A DNA stretch of 64,000 nt from Aeoliella mucimassa (GTDB lineage: Bacteria > Planctomycetota > Planctomycetia > Pirellulales > Lacipirellulaceae), in contig NZ_CP036278.1 in the NCBI RefSeq assembly GCF_007748035.1, positions 1,798,001-1,862,000 on the forward strand, read 5' to 3'. Numbering within the stretch: position 1 is the first letter of the stretch; the number at the start of each line of letters is the position of its first letter. The notes under the pieces are model-generated. The model worked only from the letters and a program-made list of their open reading frames with translations. It did no database searches and had not been told where the DNA came from. The position numbers and the translations under genes were made by a program. Shown here piece by piece: positions 18,511-27,141 of the stretch.

Positions 18511-20595
18511 ATGGCCTCACCACCTCCTATCATGCCTGTTTGGGTACAACGTGCCCAGGAGCTGATCCTGCCGCTGGCGTTTATCTCCAGCGTGTTGGTG
18601 ATCATGGTTCCATTGCCACCGGCACTGATGGACGTGCTGCTGGCGGGCAATATCACCGTGTCGGTGATCGTGCTGCTGACGACCATCTACGTGCGCTCGC
18701 CGCTCGATTTTAATATTTTCCCCTCGTTGCTTTTGGCAACCACGCTAGCCCGGCTGGTGCTCAATGTAGCGACCACCCGGTTGATTCTGACTCGTGCGGA
18801 AACCGATCATCTTCAGGCGGCCGGCGGTGTGATCACTGCGTTTGCCGACTTTGTAGCGGGTGATGGCAAAATCGTCGTTGGTCTGATCATCTTTGTCATC
18901 ATCGTGGTCATCCAGTTTGTGGTGATTACTAAGGGTGCTACGCGTATTAGTGAAGTCGCGGCTCGTTTTGCCTTGGACGGCATGCCCGGCAAGCAAATGG
19001 CGATCGACGCAGATCTGAACGCTGGGATTATCGACGAAAAGGAAGCCCAGCGGCGGCGCGAAGAGATCACCCAGCAAGCCGATTTCTACGGGGCGATGGA
19101 TGGTGCCAGCAAATTCGTACGCGGCGATGCGATCGCCGGTATCGTGATTACGGTGATCAACATCGTTGGCGGGCTGGTAATCGGTGTTTTCGAACTCGGT
19201 ATGCCGATTGGCGAAGCAGGCAGCTTGTTCACTCGTCTGACGATTGGCGACGGACTGGTGAGTCAGGTGCCCGCATTCTTGATTTCGTTGGCGGCTGGTC
19301 TGCTCGTGACGCGAAGCACCCGCAAGTCGAACATGCCGCAACAGTTCATCGAACAAATCTTCTCGCGTCCGCAAGCGTTGGCCGTCGCCGGCGGGTTTCT
19401 GGGCGTGTTGATCTTCACTAGTTTGCCACGCATTCCTTTGTTATCACTCGGGTTGGCTTGCATCGGTATGGCGCATGCCATGACCAAGCGAGCGAAGACT
19501 CAGAGAGAAAAAGAAGAAGCCGTAGCGGCCCAAGAACAAACCAAGAAGCCCGAAGAGCGGGTGGAAGACTACTTGGCGATCGATCCCATGGAGATCGAAC
19601 TTGGGGTGGGGCTGATTCGTCTGGCCGATCCGAATCGCGGTGGCGACCTGCTCGAGCGCGTCGGCCGTGTACGCAATAACGTGGCTTCTGAAATTGGGTT
19701 GGTGATGCCGAAGGTTCGCATTCGTGACAACATGCGACTCGATCCCAACGACTACCGCATCAAGATCGCCGACATGCCGATCGACGGCGGAAGTGTCGAG
19801 CCCGGAATGTTGTTAGCCATCGATTCGGGCATGACTTCGAATCCCATCGATGGCATCCCGACCACTGATCCCGCTTTCGGTACCGAAGCCCGCTGGATTC
19901 AACCTGGCCTTCAAGATCAAGCCGAGTTGTTTGGTTACACCGTTGCGGAGCCGGCTGCTGTGTTAGCGACGCATCTTACCGAAGTCTGTCGCCGTCATGC
20001 GGACGAGATTCTCACTCGCGATGCGACGAAGCATTTAATCGACGAGCTGAAGAACGTATCCCCGACTGTGGTCGACGAGCTGATCCCAGGCACCATGTCG
20101 CTAGCCGAAGTACAGGGGGTGCTGCAGCTCTTACTACAAGAGCAGGTATCGGTTCGTCAATTGGCGATGATCCTCGAAACTCTCGGCGACTACGCTCCGC
20201 GTACGAAAGATCCGGTGCTGCTAACCGAGTACGTCCGCCATCGTCTGGCACGGCAGATTTGCACACGATACCGGGATAGTGAGAACCAGTTGCACGTGGT
20301 TGCGTTGGATCCCGCGGTCGAAGATCGTATTCGCGCCGGGGCGGAACACAATGAGCGAGGATTGTTCATTCGGATGGCACCGCAAGCCATCGAAGCCACC
20401 TGTGCGAGGATTAAGCTGGAGATCGAGAAGCTCGCGAACTTCGGCCATACACCCATCGTACTGGTCAGCCCACAGGTTCGCGCGGCTCTCAAGCAGGTTA
20501 CACAGAACCACTTGCCGCAACTGGTTGTATTGAGCTTCAACGAGATTACGAAGGATACAAAGATTGTCACCCATGGCCTGGTGACCGATGGTTAA
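18511..20595 (+). CDS. flhA: Flagellar export gate protein FlhA
   Basis: FlhA is the large integral-membrane component of the flagellar type III export gate. The first half has about eight membrane segments, with conserved TIYVRSPLDFNIFPSLLLATTLARLVLNVATTRLIL and the FHIPEP-family loop ATRISEVAARFALDGMPGKQMAIDADLNAG. The second half is the cytoplasmic nonamer ring domain that docks substrate-chaperone complexes. The start at 18511 (MASPPPIMPVW) gives 694 residues, the usual size, and removes a basic extension with no similarity to the family. It heads the plus-strand flhA-flhF-fliA string. Confidence 0.96.
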   Translation: MASPPPIMPVWVQRAQELILPLAFISSVLVIMVPLPPALMDVLLAGNITVSVIVLLTTIYVRSPLDFNIFPSLLLATTLARLVLNVATTRLILTRAETDHLQAAGGVITAFADFVAGDGKIVVGLIIFVIIVVIQFVVITKGATRISEVAARFALDGMPGKQMAIDADLNAGIIDEKEAQRRREEITQQADFYGAMDGASKFVRGDAIAGIVITVINIVGGLVIGVFELGMPIGEAGSLFTRLTIGDGLVSQVPAFLISLAAGLLVTRSTRKSNMPQQFIEQIFSRPQALAVAGGFLGVLIFTSLPRIPLLSLGLACIGMAHAMTKRAKTQREKEEAVAAQEQTKKPEERVEDYLAIDPMEIELGVGLIRLADPNRGGDLLERVGRVRNNVASEIGLVMPKVRIRDNMRLDPNDYRIKIADMPIDGGSVEPGMLLAIDSGMTSNPIDGIPTTDPAFGTEARWIQPGLQDQAELFGYTVAEPAAVLATHLTEVCRRHADEILTRDATKHLIDELKNVSPTVVDELIPGTMSLAEVQGVLQLLLQEQVSVRQLAMILETLGDYAPRTKDPVLLTEYVRHRLARQICTRYRDSENQLHVVALDPAVEDRIRAGAEHNERGLFIRMAPQAIEATCARIKLEIEKLANFGHTPIVLVSPQVRAALKQVTQNHLPQLVVLSFNEITKDTKIVTHGLVTDG

Positions 20596-20691
20596 CCCGC
20601 TGGTGACCACCCGAGTTTCATCGCAGGACGCGTTCTCGGTTAGTCGCCTTATAATATTCCCGACCCTTTTCGTTCAACTGAGTGTGCAGAC

Positions 20692-21855
20692 ATGGAAGTC
20701 AAATCATTCCGCGCCAAATCAATGCAGCAAGCGTTAGACCTGGTGCGCCGCGAGTTTGGTAACGATGCCTCGGTGGTTCACACACGCGAAGTCAACAATG
20801 GATTGCTGCGTCGACTGATGCTGGGCCGAGAGGTTGAGATCGTTGCCTCGCGAGCTGAGCCTACTCCACAGATGGCGTCGGCAGTGGCTGCCGGGCCTGT
20901 TCGCGAAGAGCCTGCGCCGGTTGCCATCCCTGCGGTGCATGAGGACATGGACTATCGGTCGCGTTATCGTGAGGCGATTGACACCGAGTTGTCGCAGCAG
21001 TTGGGTAATTTACAGTCGATGATGGAACAGCTCTGCGCGTCGAGCACTACGCGTCGTGAGAACGAAATGCCACAAGGGTTGTTCGAGGCTTACACCGATC
21101 TGATAGAAGCCGACGTGGACGAGCGAACCGCCCGTGAACTGATCGACATCCTAGGTGCCCAAGGCACTTTGCAGGGAGGAGCAGTCGCCCACCAGCGGAT
21201 ACATGATCTGGTTGCGGACCAGATACAGGCGGCTGGCCCCATTCAATTGGTCGAAGGTGAACGCCGACTGGTCGCCTTAGTTGGTCCGACTGGCGTGGGA
21301 AAAACCACGACGGTTGCCAAACTGGCGGCTAACTATCGCTTACGTGAGAAGAAGCGAGTTGGATTAATTACGGTCGACACTTACCGTGTGGCTGCGGTCG
21401 AACAATTGCGAACGTATGCGGATATTATCGACTTGCCGATGGAAGTGGTTGCTACGCCACGCGAAATGCGTGAGGCCGTGGCGCGAATGACGGAACTCGA
21501 CCTGGTGTTACTCGACACAGCGGGACGTAGTCCGCGCGACGAAGTGCAGATTCAAGAACTCAAGTCGATGCTCGGCGAAGCCCAGGCCGACGAGGTGCAC
21601 TTGGTGCTGTCGAGTACCGCGGCTACGCGTAGCCTGATCACCACCGCCGAACGGTTTAGCATGGTGGGGGCTACATCGCTGTTACTCACGAAGCTCGACG
21701 AAGCGACCAGTTTGGGGCATCTGCTGGCGTTGCTTCGGCAATGCCCGCTCCCGATCAGTTATCTGACAAATGGTCAGAATGTGCCCGACGATATCGCCAT
21801 TGCTACCTGCGACGGTCTGGCCAGCGAGATCTTGGGAAGCTCTGTAGCTGTTTAA
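20692..21855 (+). CDS. flhF: SRP-like GTPase FlhF (flagellar placement)
   Basis: FlhF is an SRP-family GTPase that sets flagellar site and number. The N-terminal MEVKSFRAKSMQQALDLVRREFGNDASVVHTR is the FlhF B-domain; residues 198-206 hold the P-loop GPTGVGKTT. These are followed by VGLITVDTYRVAAVEQLRTYA, LVLLDTAGRSPRD and LLTKLDEATSLG, the G2-G4 motifs. At 387 residues the size is usual. TATAAT at 20650-20655 may be a -10 element, but no good -35 was found. It is followed by the FlhG-like gene. Confidence 0.95.
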   Translation: MEVKSFRAKSMQQALDLVRREFGNDASVVHTREVNNGLLRRLMLGREVEIVASRAEPTPQMASAVAAGPVREEPAPVAIPAVHEDMDYRSRYREAIDTELSQQLGNLQSMMEQLCASSTTRRENEMPQGLFEAYTDLIEADVDERTARELIDILGAQGTLQGGAVAHQRIHDLVADQIQAAGPIQLVEGERRLVALVGPTGVGKTTTVAKLAANYRLREKKRVGLITVDTYRVAAVEQLRTYADIIDLPMEVVATPREMREAVARMTELDLVLLDTAGRSPRDEVQIQELKSMLGEAQADEVHLVLSSTAATRSLITTAERFSMVGATSLLLTKLDEATSLGHLLALLRQCPLPISYLTNGQNVPDDIAIATCDGLASEILGSSVAV

Positions 21856-21886
21856 TATTGTCAGGACGGGGGCGTCTTGTTGCGGG

Positions 21887-22504
21887 ATGAACTCGATGGA
21901 CGATCAAGCCTACCAACTCCGACAGCTCGTAAGGGCGGTTCGCCAAGCGGCAGCAGTATCGACTGGCCCTCCGCTGTTCGTATTCGTAGCGGCGAACCAG
22001 CATTCGCACGTCGATGCTGTCAGTAAGCTGTTGCTTCAAGAGGCAAGCACTCGATCGATCGAGGTTGCGAGAGTCGACCCCTCTCAACAAAGTATCGAAA
22101 TGGGTGACTGGCAAATAGCCGAACTCATCGGTCCCTATCAAGCGAGTGACGAACCGCAGTGGAAACGAGCTTCGGCCTGCGTATTGATGTCGACGGCCGA
22201 TGACGACTCCATCCTTGCGTCATACAAGTTGCTCAAGCAAGTGAGTGGGGACTCCCCACTGCCGCGTATCGAAATTGTTGTATGGAGCGAGTCGCAAGAG
22301 ACTCGCGCCGACACCGCGGCTGATCGCTTGCAACAAACATGCGAGCGGTTTCTCGCTGCTCCTATTACGCATACTGTTATCGTGAAGTCGCCGGAAGAAT
22401 ATGGACGTTTGCACCTGCCACAATTGGTCGACAGGCTAGCAATGTTAGCACCGGTGGCAAGCTCAAATGATCACAGTCCTATTGCGTCGACCCCCTCGCA
22501 ATAG
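21887..22504 (+). CDS. Degenerate FlhG/MinD-like protein without P-loop
   Basis: The 205-residue protein occupies the place of flhG between flhF and fliA. The start (MDDQAYQLRQLVR, then PLFVFVAANQHSHVDAVSKLLLQEA) aligns in layout with the FlhG N-terminal DQAxxLR motif and first strand, but the KGGVGKT P-loop is replaced by NQHSHVDA. The second half, ACVLMSTADDDSILASYKLLKQV, IEIVVWSES and ADRLQQTCERFL, follows the MinD/FlhG pattern of TxPxxTAxxDAYxLIK, VVNxA and a helix ending in FL. It is therefore probably a non-ATPase relic or partner of FlhF. Homology is inferred from pattern and position. Confidence 0.6.
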   Translation: MNSMDDQAYQLRQLVRAVRQAAAVSTGPPLFVFVAANQHSHVDAVSKLLLQEASTRSIEVARVDPSQQSIEMGDWQIAELIGPYQASDEPQWKRASACVLMSTADDDSILASYKLLKQVSGDSPLPRIEIVVWSESQETRADTAADRLQQTCERFLAAPITHTVIVKSPEEYGRLHLPQLVDRLAMLAPVASSNDHSPIASTPSQ

Positions 22505-22780
22505 CTATAAGGTTGCATCTCATTTGCCTACCACAGGCTACGTCGTGCCATTCGCGACGCCTTTTCGCAGAACCTTGTCAACTTGCTTATCACACTGATT
22601 GGGATTTGAGTCTGCGTGCTCAATAGTTTTGCTCGATGATCCAAAATTGGGTGTTTCTTCTCAGATCGCTTCAAGCTTTGAGTCACCTTATGCCGATAAA
22701 GTTCGACATAGCCATCTCGCGCACTCGCGTGACAGGATGGATGATGTGGATGAACTTTAACGGCATCAAAAGGTGGATTC

Positions 22781-23017
22781 ATGGGGCGAGCATATGCTGG
22801 CGTACTTGGCTACCTGGCCGCGGCGCTAACATTAGCCCGCGGGTTCATGGCCAGCGGGGGAGTGGAAAGCACGATGATGAACGCCATCGTGGCGTTGGTC
22901 ATTTTTGCGATGATCGGCTTTGTCTTGGGCAGCGTTGCCCAGGAGACGGTGGATCAATCCGTACGTCAGCGACTCGAAGAGAATCTCGAAGCATCCCAAT
23001 CCACTGAGGCGACGTAA
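22781..23017 (+). CDS. Small membrane protein between flhF and fliA
   Basis: A 78-residue protein with two hydrophobic stretches (AGVLGYLAAALTLARGFMA, then MNAIVALVIFAMIGFVLGSVA) and a charged C-terminal helix QETVDQSVRQRLEENLEASQ. AGGTGG lies four bases before the ATG. I do not recognise a family. Its place inside the flagellar regulatory string suggests a link to flagellar biogenesis. The 276 bases before it (22505-22780) show no gene. Confidence 0.6.
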   Translation: MGRAYAGVLGYLAAALTLARGFMASGGVESTMMNAIVALVIFAMIGFVLGSVAQETVDQSVRQRLEENLEASQSTEAT

Positions 23018-23121
23018 CGCCCAGCCTATGTTCAAACACTGAGTAGAACTCCCCAACACTTATCCGCTTGCAAGATACGCCTCGCATGATGCGACGCGTT
23101 TGAAGAATCACGGAGGAATGA

Positions 23122-23916
23122 ATGGCCGCGACGACCACCGCATCGAAAGAAGAGATCACCGAACTGTGGATACAGTTTAAGGCTGATCCCACGAACAAAA
23201 TGCTGCGGAATCGGCTTGTCGAACAGTATCTGCCGCTGGTGAAATACAATGGCGAACGCATTTGGTCGCGACTTCCCGATGGTGTGGAACTCGACGACCT
23301 GATCTCCGCTGGTGTGTTTGGTCTGATGGATGCCATTAATGCATTCGATATGGACCGCGGCGTGAAGTTCGAAACGTATTGTGTGCCACGTATTCGTGGT
23401 GCCATGCTCGATGAGCTTCGTACCATGGACTGGGTGCCTCGCCTGGTGCGTAGCAAAGCCAGTAAGTTGAATGAAGCGGTCAAGCAACTCGAAACTCGAC
23501 TTGGTCGTCAACCCAACGAGAACGAGCTAGCCGAGCAAATGGGCATTAGCGTTAAGGAGCTTGAGAAGCTCATAACCGACGCAAATGCTGTGAATCTGGT
23601 GAGTCTCAATAAGAAGTGGTACGAGACCGACAGCTACAAAGATGTCCGCGAAATCGATATTCTCGAGGACAAGAAGGGTGAAGACCCCACCAAGCGGATT
23701 CAAAAGTCGGATCTCATGCGTCTTGTGACCAAGGGTCTGAACCGCAACGAGCGACTCATCATCATTCTCTATTACTACGAAGAACTGACGATGAAGGAAA
23801 TCGGCGCGACGCTCGATCTTTCGGAGAGCCGCGTGAGCCAGATGCACAGTGCGATCGTCAATCGCCTGCAAGGGCAGTTGGGCCGCCGCCGACCCGAGTT
23901 CGGTGCGACCGCTTAG
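23122..23916 (+). CDS. fliA: RNA polymerase sigma factor FliA/WhiG (sigma-28 family)
   Basis: The 264-residue sigma factor has region 2 (RNRLVEQYLPLVKYNGERIWSRLPDGVELDDLISAGVFGLMDAINAFD, then VKFETYCVPRIRGAMLDELR), region 3 (LGRQPNENELAEQMGIS) and region 4 (LNRNERLIIILYYYEELTMKEIGATLDLSESRVSQMHSAIV). This is the FliA/WhiG class that drives late flagellar genes such as flagellin. A strong CGGAGGA precedes the ATG by four bases. No sigma-28 promoter was recognised in this window, and no FlgM-like anti-sigma gene is visible here. Confidence 0.94.
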   Translation: MAATTTASKEEITELWIQFKADPTNKMLRNRLVEQYLPLVKYNGERIWSRLPDGVELDDLISAGVFGLMDAINAFDMDRGVKFETYCVPRIRGAMLDELRTMDWVPRLVRSKASKLNEAVKQLETRLGRQPNENELAEQMGISVKELEKLITDANAVNLVSLNKKWYETDSYKDVREIDILEDKKGEDPTKRIQKSDLMRLVTKGLNRNERLIIILYYYEELTMKEIGATLDLSESRVSQMHSAIVNRLQGQLGRRRPEFGATA

Positions 23917-23942
23917 TTGGCGACACCAATCGAAACGAAACA

Positions 23943-23977
23943 GCCGCTTGCGTCCTCCGTGCGAAGACGCAAGCGGC
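23943..23977. terminator. Bidirectional intrinsic terminator between fliA and purB
   Basis: A perfect 12-bp GC-rich stem, GCCGCTTGCGTC at 23943-23954 and its complement at 23966-23977, with an 11-base loop. It is followed on the plus strand by TTTTGTTTT and on the minus strand by a weaker T-rich stretch. It lies between the convergent fliA and purB genes and can stop both transcripts. The plus-strand T-run touches the purB stop codon. Confidence 0.9.
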
Positions 23978-23984
23978 TTTTGTT

Positions 23985-25409
23985 TTAGACTCGCAGTTCT
24001 TCGCCGCCGGAGCCGGTGCCATACTTCTCACGAATCGGGGCTATCACCTCGGCGAGGAACGCATCGACCTGCTCGGGCGCGCGGCCTACCAACGACTGGG
24101 GGTCGATGGCAGCAGCCACGTCCACGCCGGCGAAGGCTTCGTCCTGTTGCAGGCGGTCGAGTAGATCATTCGGTAGGCCTTGTTGCTTGACCACCGCAGC
24201 TGCGTCCTGACTATGTTGCCGAATACGCTCGTGCAATTCCTGGCGATCACCGCCTGCCGAGACTGCCTGCATCAGGAAGTTTTCGGTGACCATGAACGGA
24301 AGCTCTTCGTTTAGGTTCTTGGCGATCACATTCGGATACACGACCAGTCCGCTGGCGACGTTGTGATAGATCGACAGAATCGCGTCGACGGCCAGGAATG
24401 CCTGAGGAAGCGTGAGGCGGCGATTCGCACTGTCGTCGAGCGTCCGCTCCATCCATTGTGTCGCGTGAGTCGCCGAAGCACTCGTCTCCAAGCTCATCGC
24501 GAAGCGAGCCAGCCCACAGATACGTTCGCTTCGCATGGGATTGCGTTTGTAGGCCATGGCCGACGAACCGATTTGGTTCTTTTCGAACGGCTCTTCCATC
24601 TCCTTGCGGTGGGCGAGGATGCGAATGTCAGTGGCCGCCTTATGGCAGCTCGCTGCAATTCCTGAGAGCGTATTAAGTACTTGGTGGTCGACCTTGCGCG
24701 GATACGTTTGACCGGTCACCGCATAGATGTTGTCGAAGCCAATCTTCTTCGCGACGAGCTCTTCGAGCTTGGCAACTTTTTCGTGATCGCCTTCAAAGAG
24801 TTCGAGAAAGCTCGCTTGTGTGCCGGTGGTTCCTTTGGTGCTTCGAGCCGCCAGCGTGGCCAAGCGATGTTCGATCTCTTGCAGGTCGAGTACTAGGTCG
24901 TATGCCCACAGCGTAGCTCGTTTGCCCACCGTGGTAGGTTGTGCGGGCTGTAGATGTGTGAAGCCCAGGGTGGCGAGATCGCGATGCTCTGTAGCAAAGT
25001 TGCTCAAGGCGTCGATCACCGATACTACTCGTTCGCGGAGCAGTTCCAGCGATTCGCGAATCAGCAGCAGGTCGGTGTTGTCGACCACGAAGTTGCTTGT
25101 TGCCCCCAGGTGGATAATACCCTTCGCTCGCAAGCACTGGTCTCCGTAGACGTGAACGTGAGCCATGACGTCGTGGCGCAGTTTCTTTTCGTAGGTGGCC
25201 GCTGCGACGAAGTCGATATCGTCGACTTTGGCCCGCAGTTCATCGAGTTGAGCCTCGGCAATCGGCACTCCAAGTTCTGCTTCGGCTTCAGCCAAGGCGA
25301 CCCATAGTCGCCGCCAGGTGCTGAACTTCTTTTGGTCGCCCCAGATGGCTGCCATCTGTCGCGAGGCGTAACGAGAGATGAGCGGGTTTTGATAGTAGTC
25401 GTGATTCAT
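23985..25409 (-). CDS. purB: Adenylosuccinate lyase
   Basis: Fumarase/aspartase-superfamily enzyme that releases fumarate from SAICAR and from adenylosuccinate in purine synthesis. The signature loop [11 protein letters not shown], with the catalytic serine, is at about residues 295-305. [14 protein letters not shown] and [15 protein letters not shown] (about 80-115) and [15 protein letters not shown] (about 150) supply the other active-site residues. The 474-residue length and the opening [11 protein letters not shown] fit the larger, eukaryote-like PurB type. It stands alone, convergent with fliA. Confidence 0.96.
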   Translation of the reverse strand: MNHDYYQNPLISRYASRQMAAIWGDQKKFSTWRRLWVALAEAEAELGVPIAEAQLDELRAKVDDIDFVAAATYEKKLRHDVMAHVHVYGDQCLRAKGIIHLGATSNFVVDNTDLLLIRESLELLRERVVSVIDALSNFATEHRDLATLGFTHLQPAQPTTVGKRATLWAYDLVLDLQEIEHRLATLAARSTKGTTGTQASFLELFEGDHEKVAKLEELVAKKIGFDNIYAVTGQTYPRKVDHQVLNTLSGIAASCHKAATDIRILAHRKEMEEPFEKNQIGSSAMAYKRNPMRSERICGLARFAMSLETSASATHATQWMERTLDDSANRRLTLPQAFLAVDAILSIYHNVASGLVVYPNVIAKNLNEELPFMVTENFLMQAVSAGGDRQELHERIRQHSQDAAAVVKQQGLPNDLLDRLQQDEAFAGVDVAAAIDPQSLVGRAPEQVDAFLAEVIAPIREKYGTGSGGEELRV

Positions 25410-25526
25410 AAGTGAAATCGGGATTCAGGATTCAATGGGGCAGGGGAGAGGAGGCACTGTTGGAAGCGGGCAACCTGGCGTCGACCAAAGTCGACGAGTT
25501 GCTCCGATCCTCGCACCCTCGCCCTC

Positions 25527-26933
25527 TTACATATTAGTCAGGTCGTCTTCGCTGCGGCTACCAATAATGGTATCGAGTGCTGCTCCGATGGCCTTGGCTT
25601 GCTCGATCGTGTGGTTTTTCCGCAAGTAGATCCGGCAAGCCCGGTGGGCAATCGGCAGCTGAGCGAAGAGTTTATCGTCGGTGAGCGGGTAGACTTTATC
25701 GGTCGATGGATTGTATTGGAAATTCTGCCCTGCGGTCGCCGCCAGAGCATCGGGGCGGTAAATATGGCGAGGCAGATCGATCTGCATTTCAATGTTCCGC
25801 ATCTCGGGTGGCAGGCTGTCGCGAATGGATTGCTCCAGCAGGCCCGCTTTACTGAACACGCTGGCCGCTTCGCTATCGCCTTCGCGAATGGTCTGGTTGC
25901 GATCTTCTACGGTCACCCAATCGACCTGACGATTCAACAAGCGATCCCAACGCTCACCAAGTTCGCGGGTTCGCTGGTCGTCGCTTGTGGCCCAACGCGA
26001 GACATCGATCAGCAGCGACCACTCGGTGAAATGAAGGTACTCATCAAGGTGTTCCAGAGGGTTGCCTGGGAACAGCAGATCGCGACTGTCGCGAAATAGT
26101 TCGCCCAAGGTTTTGTCGATCGCCCGCACGGTGCGATGGAAATAGACCGAGCGGAACAACTCGCTTTTGGTCTGCATGAACTTCACCAAGGCGTTCATGC
26201 CTCGTTGATGAATCGTAAGTCCGCGTTCGCTGAAGAAACTGTATCGCAGTAAGCGATCGAGATCGTAAGCCCGATTGCTGTAGCCCGACATAAACGCGTC
26301 GCGCAATACGAAGTCCATGTTGTCCACGGTATACAGCCCACAGAACAAGCTCCGCAGCAGTACTTGCCAGCGCGGATACAGATGGGCGTCGTCGGTCTTG
26401 GGACGCTGGATGAGCATCGCCACTTCGGCGGGGTCGAGCTGCTCGTCGTCGTTCATTCGGCAAGTGGGGCACTCGCGAATGCCGCGAATTAACTCGCCGA
26501 GTTCATCGGTGATAATGCGGGCCCCGAGCGTCTCGTGGGTGAGGCCGTAGTCTTTGAGATAGTGGGCGTCGAAAAAGTGCCCAAATGGCCCGTGCCCAAC
26601 GTCATGCAGGAGCGCTGCGACCCGCACCAGGCACTCCACGTACCCTCGACTGGGGGCCTGCCCATGGCAAGTGTCCAGCAGGCTGTCATAAAGCCGGTCG
26701 ATTACCTGGCTGGCCATGTGCATGGCGCCGACGATGTGCTGGAAGCGGGTATGTTCGGCCGATGGATAGACCCACCAAGCGGTCTGAAGCTGATGGATTT
26801 GCCGCATCCGCTGCACCCAGGGATGGTCCAGCAAGGCACGTTCCGGGGTTTCCCCTTCCGGCACGTAAGACAGGAACGGAATGTACCCGTGAATGGGGTC
26901 GTGGCACAAACTTTCGCGGTGAAAATCCTTCAT
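25527..26933 (-). CDS. HD-domain phosphohydrolase (SAMHD1/dGTPase-like)
   Basis: Metal-dependent phosphohydrolase probably acting on nucleotides. From the chosen ATG at 26933 the product is 468 residues and opens MKDFHRESLCHDPIHGYIPF, the usual start for this group. The HD site is formed by SAEHTRFQHIVGAMHMA, LLHDVGHGPFGHFFD and a later TVDNMDFVLRDAF. A 141-codon upstream extension in the same frame is rejected because it has no family similarity and overlaps the divergent promoter region. Deoxynucleotide triphosphohydrolase activity is plausible but not shown by the sequence. Confidence 0.85.
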   Translation of the reverse strand: MKDFHRESLCHDPIHGYIPFLSYVPEGETPERALLDHPWVQRMRQIHQLQTAWWVYPSAEHTRFQHIVGAMHMASQVIDRLYDSLLDTCHGQAPSRGYVECLVRVAALLHDVGHGPFGHFFDAHYLKDYGLTHETLGARIITDELGELIRGIRECPTCRMNDDEQLDPAEVAMLIQRPKTDDAHLYPRWQVLLRSLFCGLYTVDNMDFVLRDAFMSGYSNRAYDLDRLLRYSFFSERGLTIHQRGMNALVKFMQTKSELFRSVYFHRTVRAIDKTLGELFRDSRDLLFPGNPLEHLDEYLHFTEWSLLIDVSRWATSDDQRTRELGERWDRLLNRQVDWVTVEDRNQTIREGDSEAASVFSKAGLLEQSIRDSLPPEMRNIEMQIDLPRHIYRPDALAATAGQNFQYNPSTDKVYPLTDDKLFAQLPIAHRACRIYLRKNHTIEQAKAIGAALDTIIGSRSEDDLTNM

Positions 26934-27141
26934 ACCCCCTATTGTGCCGGAATGAGGGAATGAGCGGGAGGGTCCTGAGGTTGGCCCAGTGTTGGTTGCA
27001 ATAAGTACCGTGCGGACGAGCGAAACAGTCATAACCGCTATAACTGGAAATATGCACCATCCAGCTGGGATCTGGCTGGCCATTTCACGGTGGGGAGCAC
27101 CGCGGTGTTTGACGCCTTGTTTCGGCGGGCGAGAATAGGGA

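Noticed and set aside
20650-20655. TATAAT as a full promoter for flhF
   Set aside because: No acceptable -35 element at 16-18 bases upstream; kept only as a remark.
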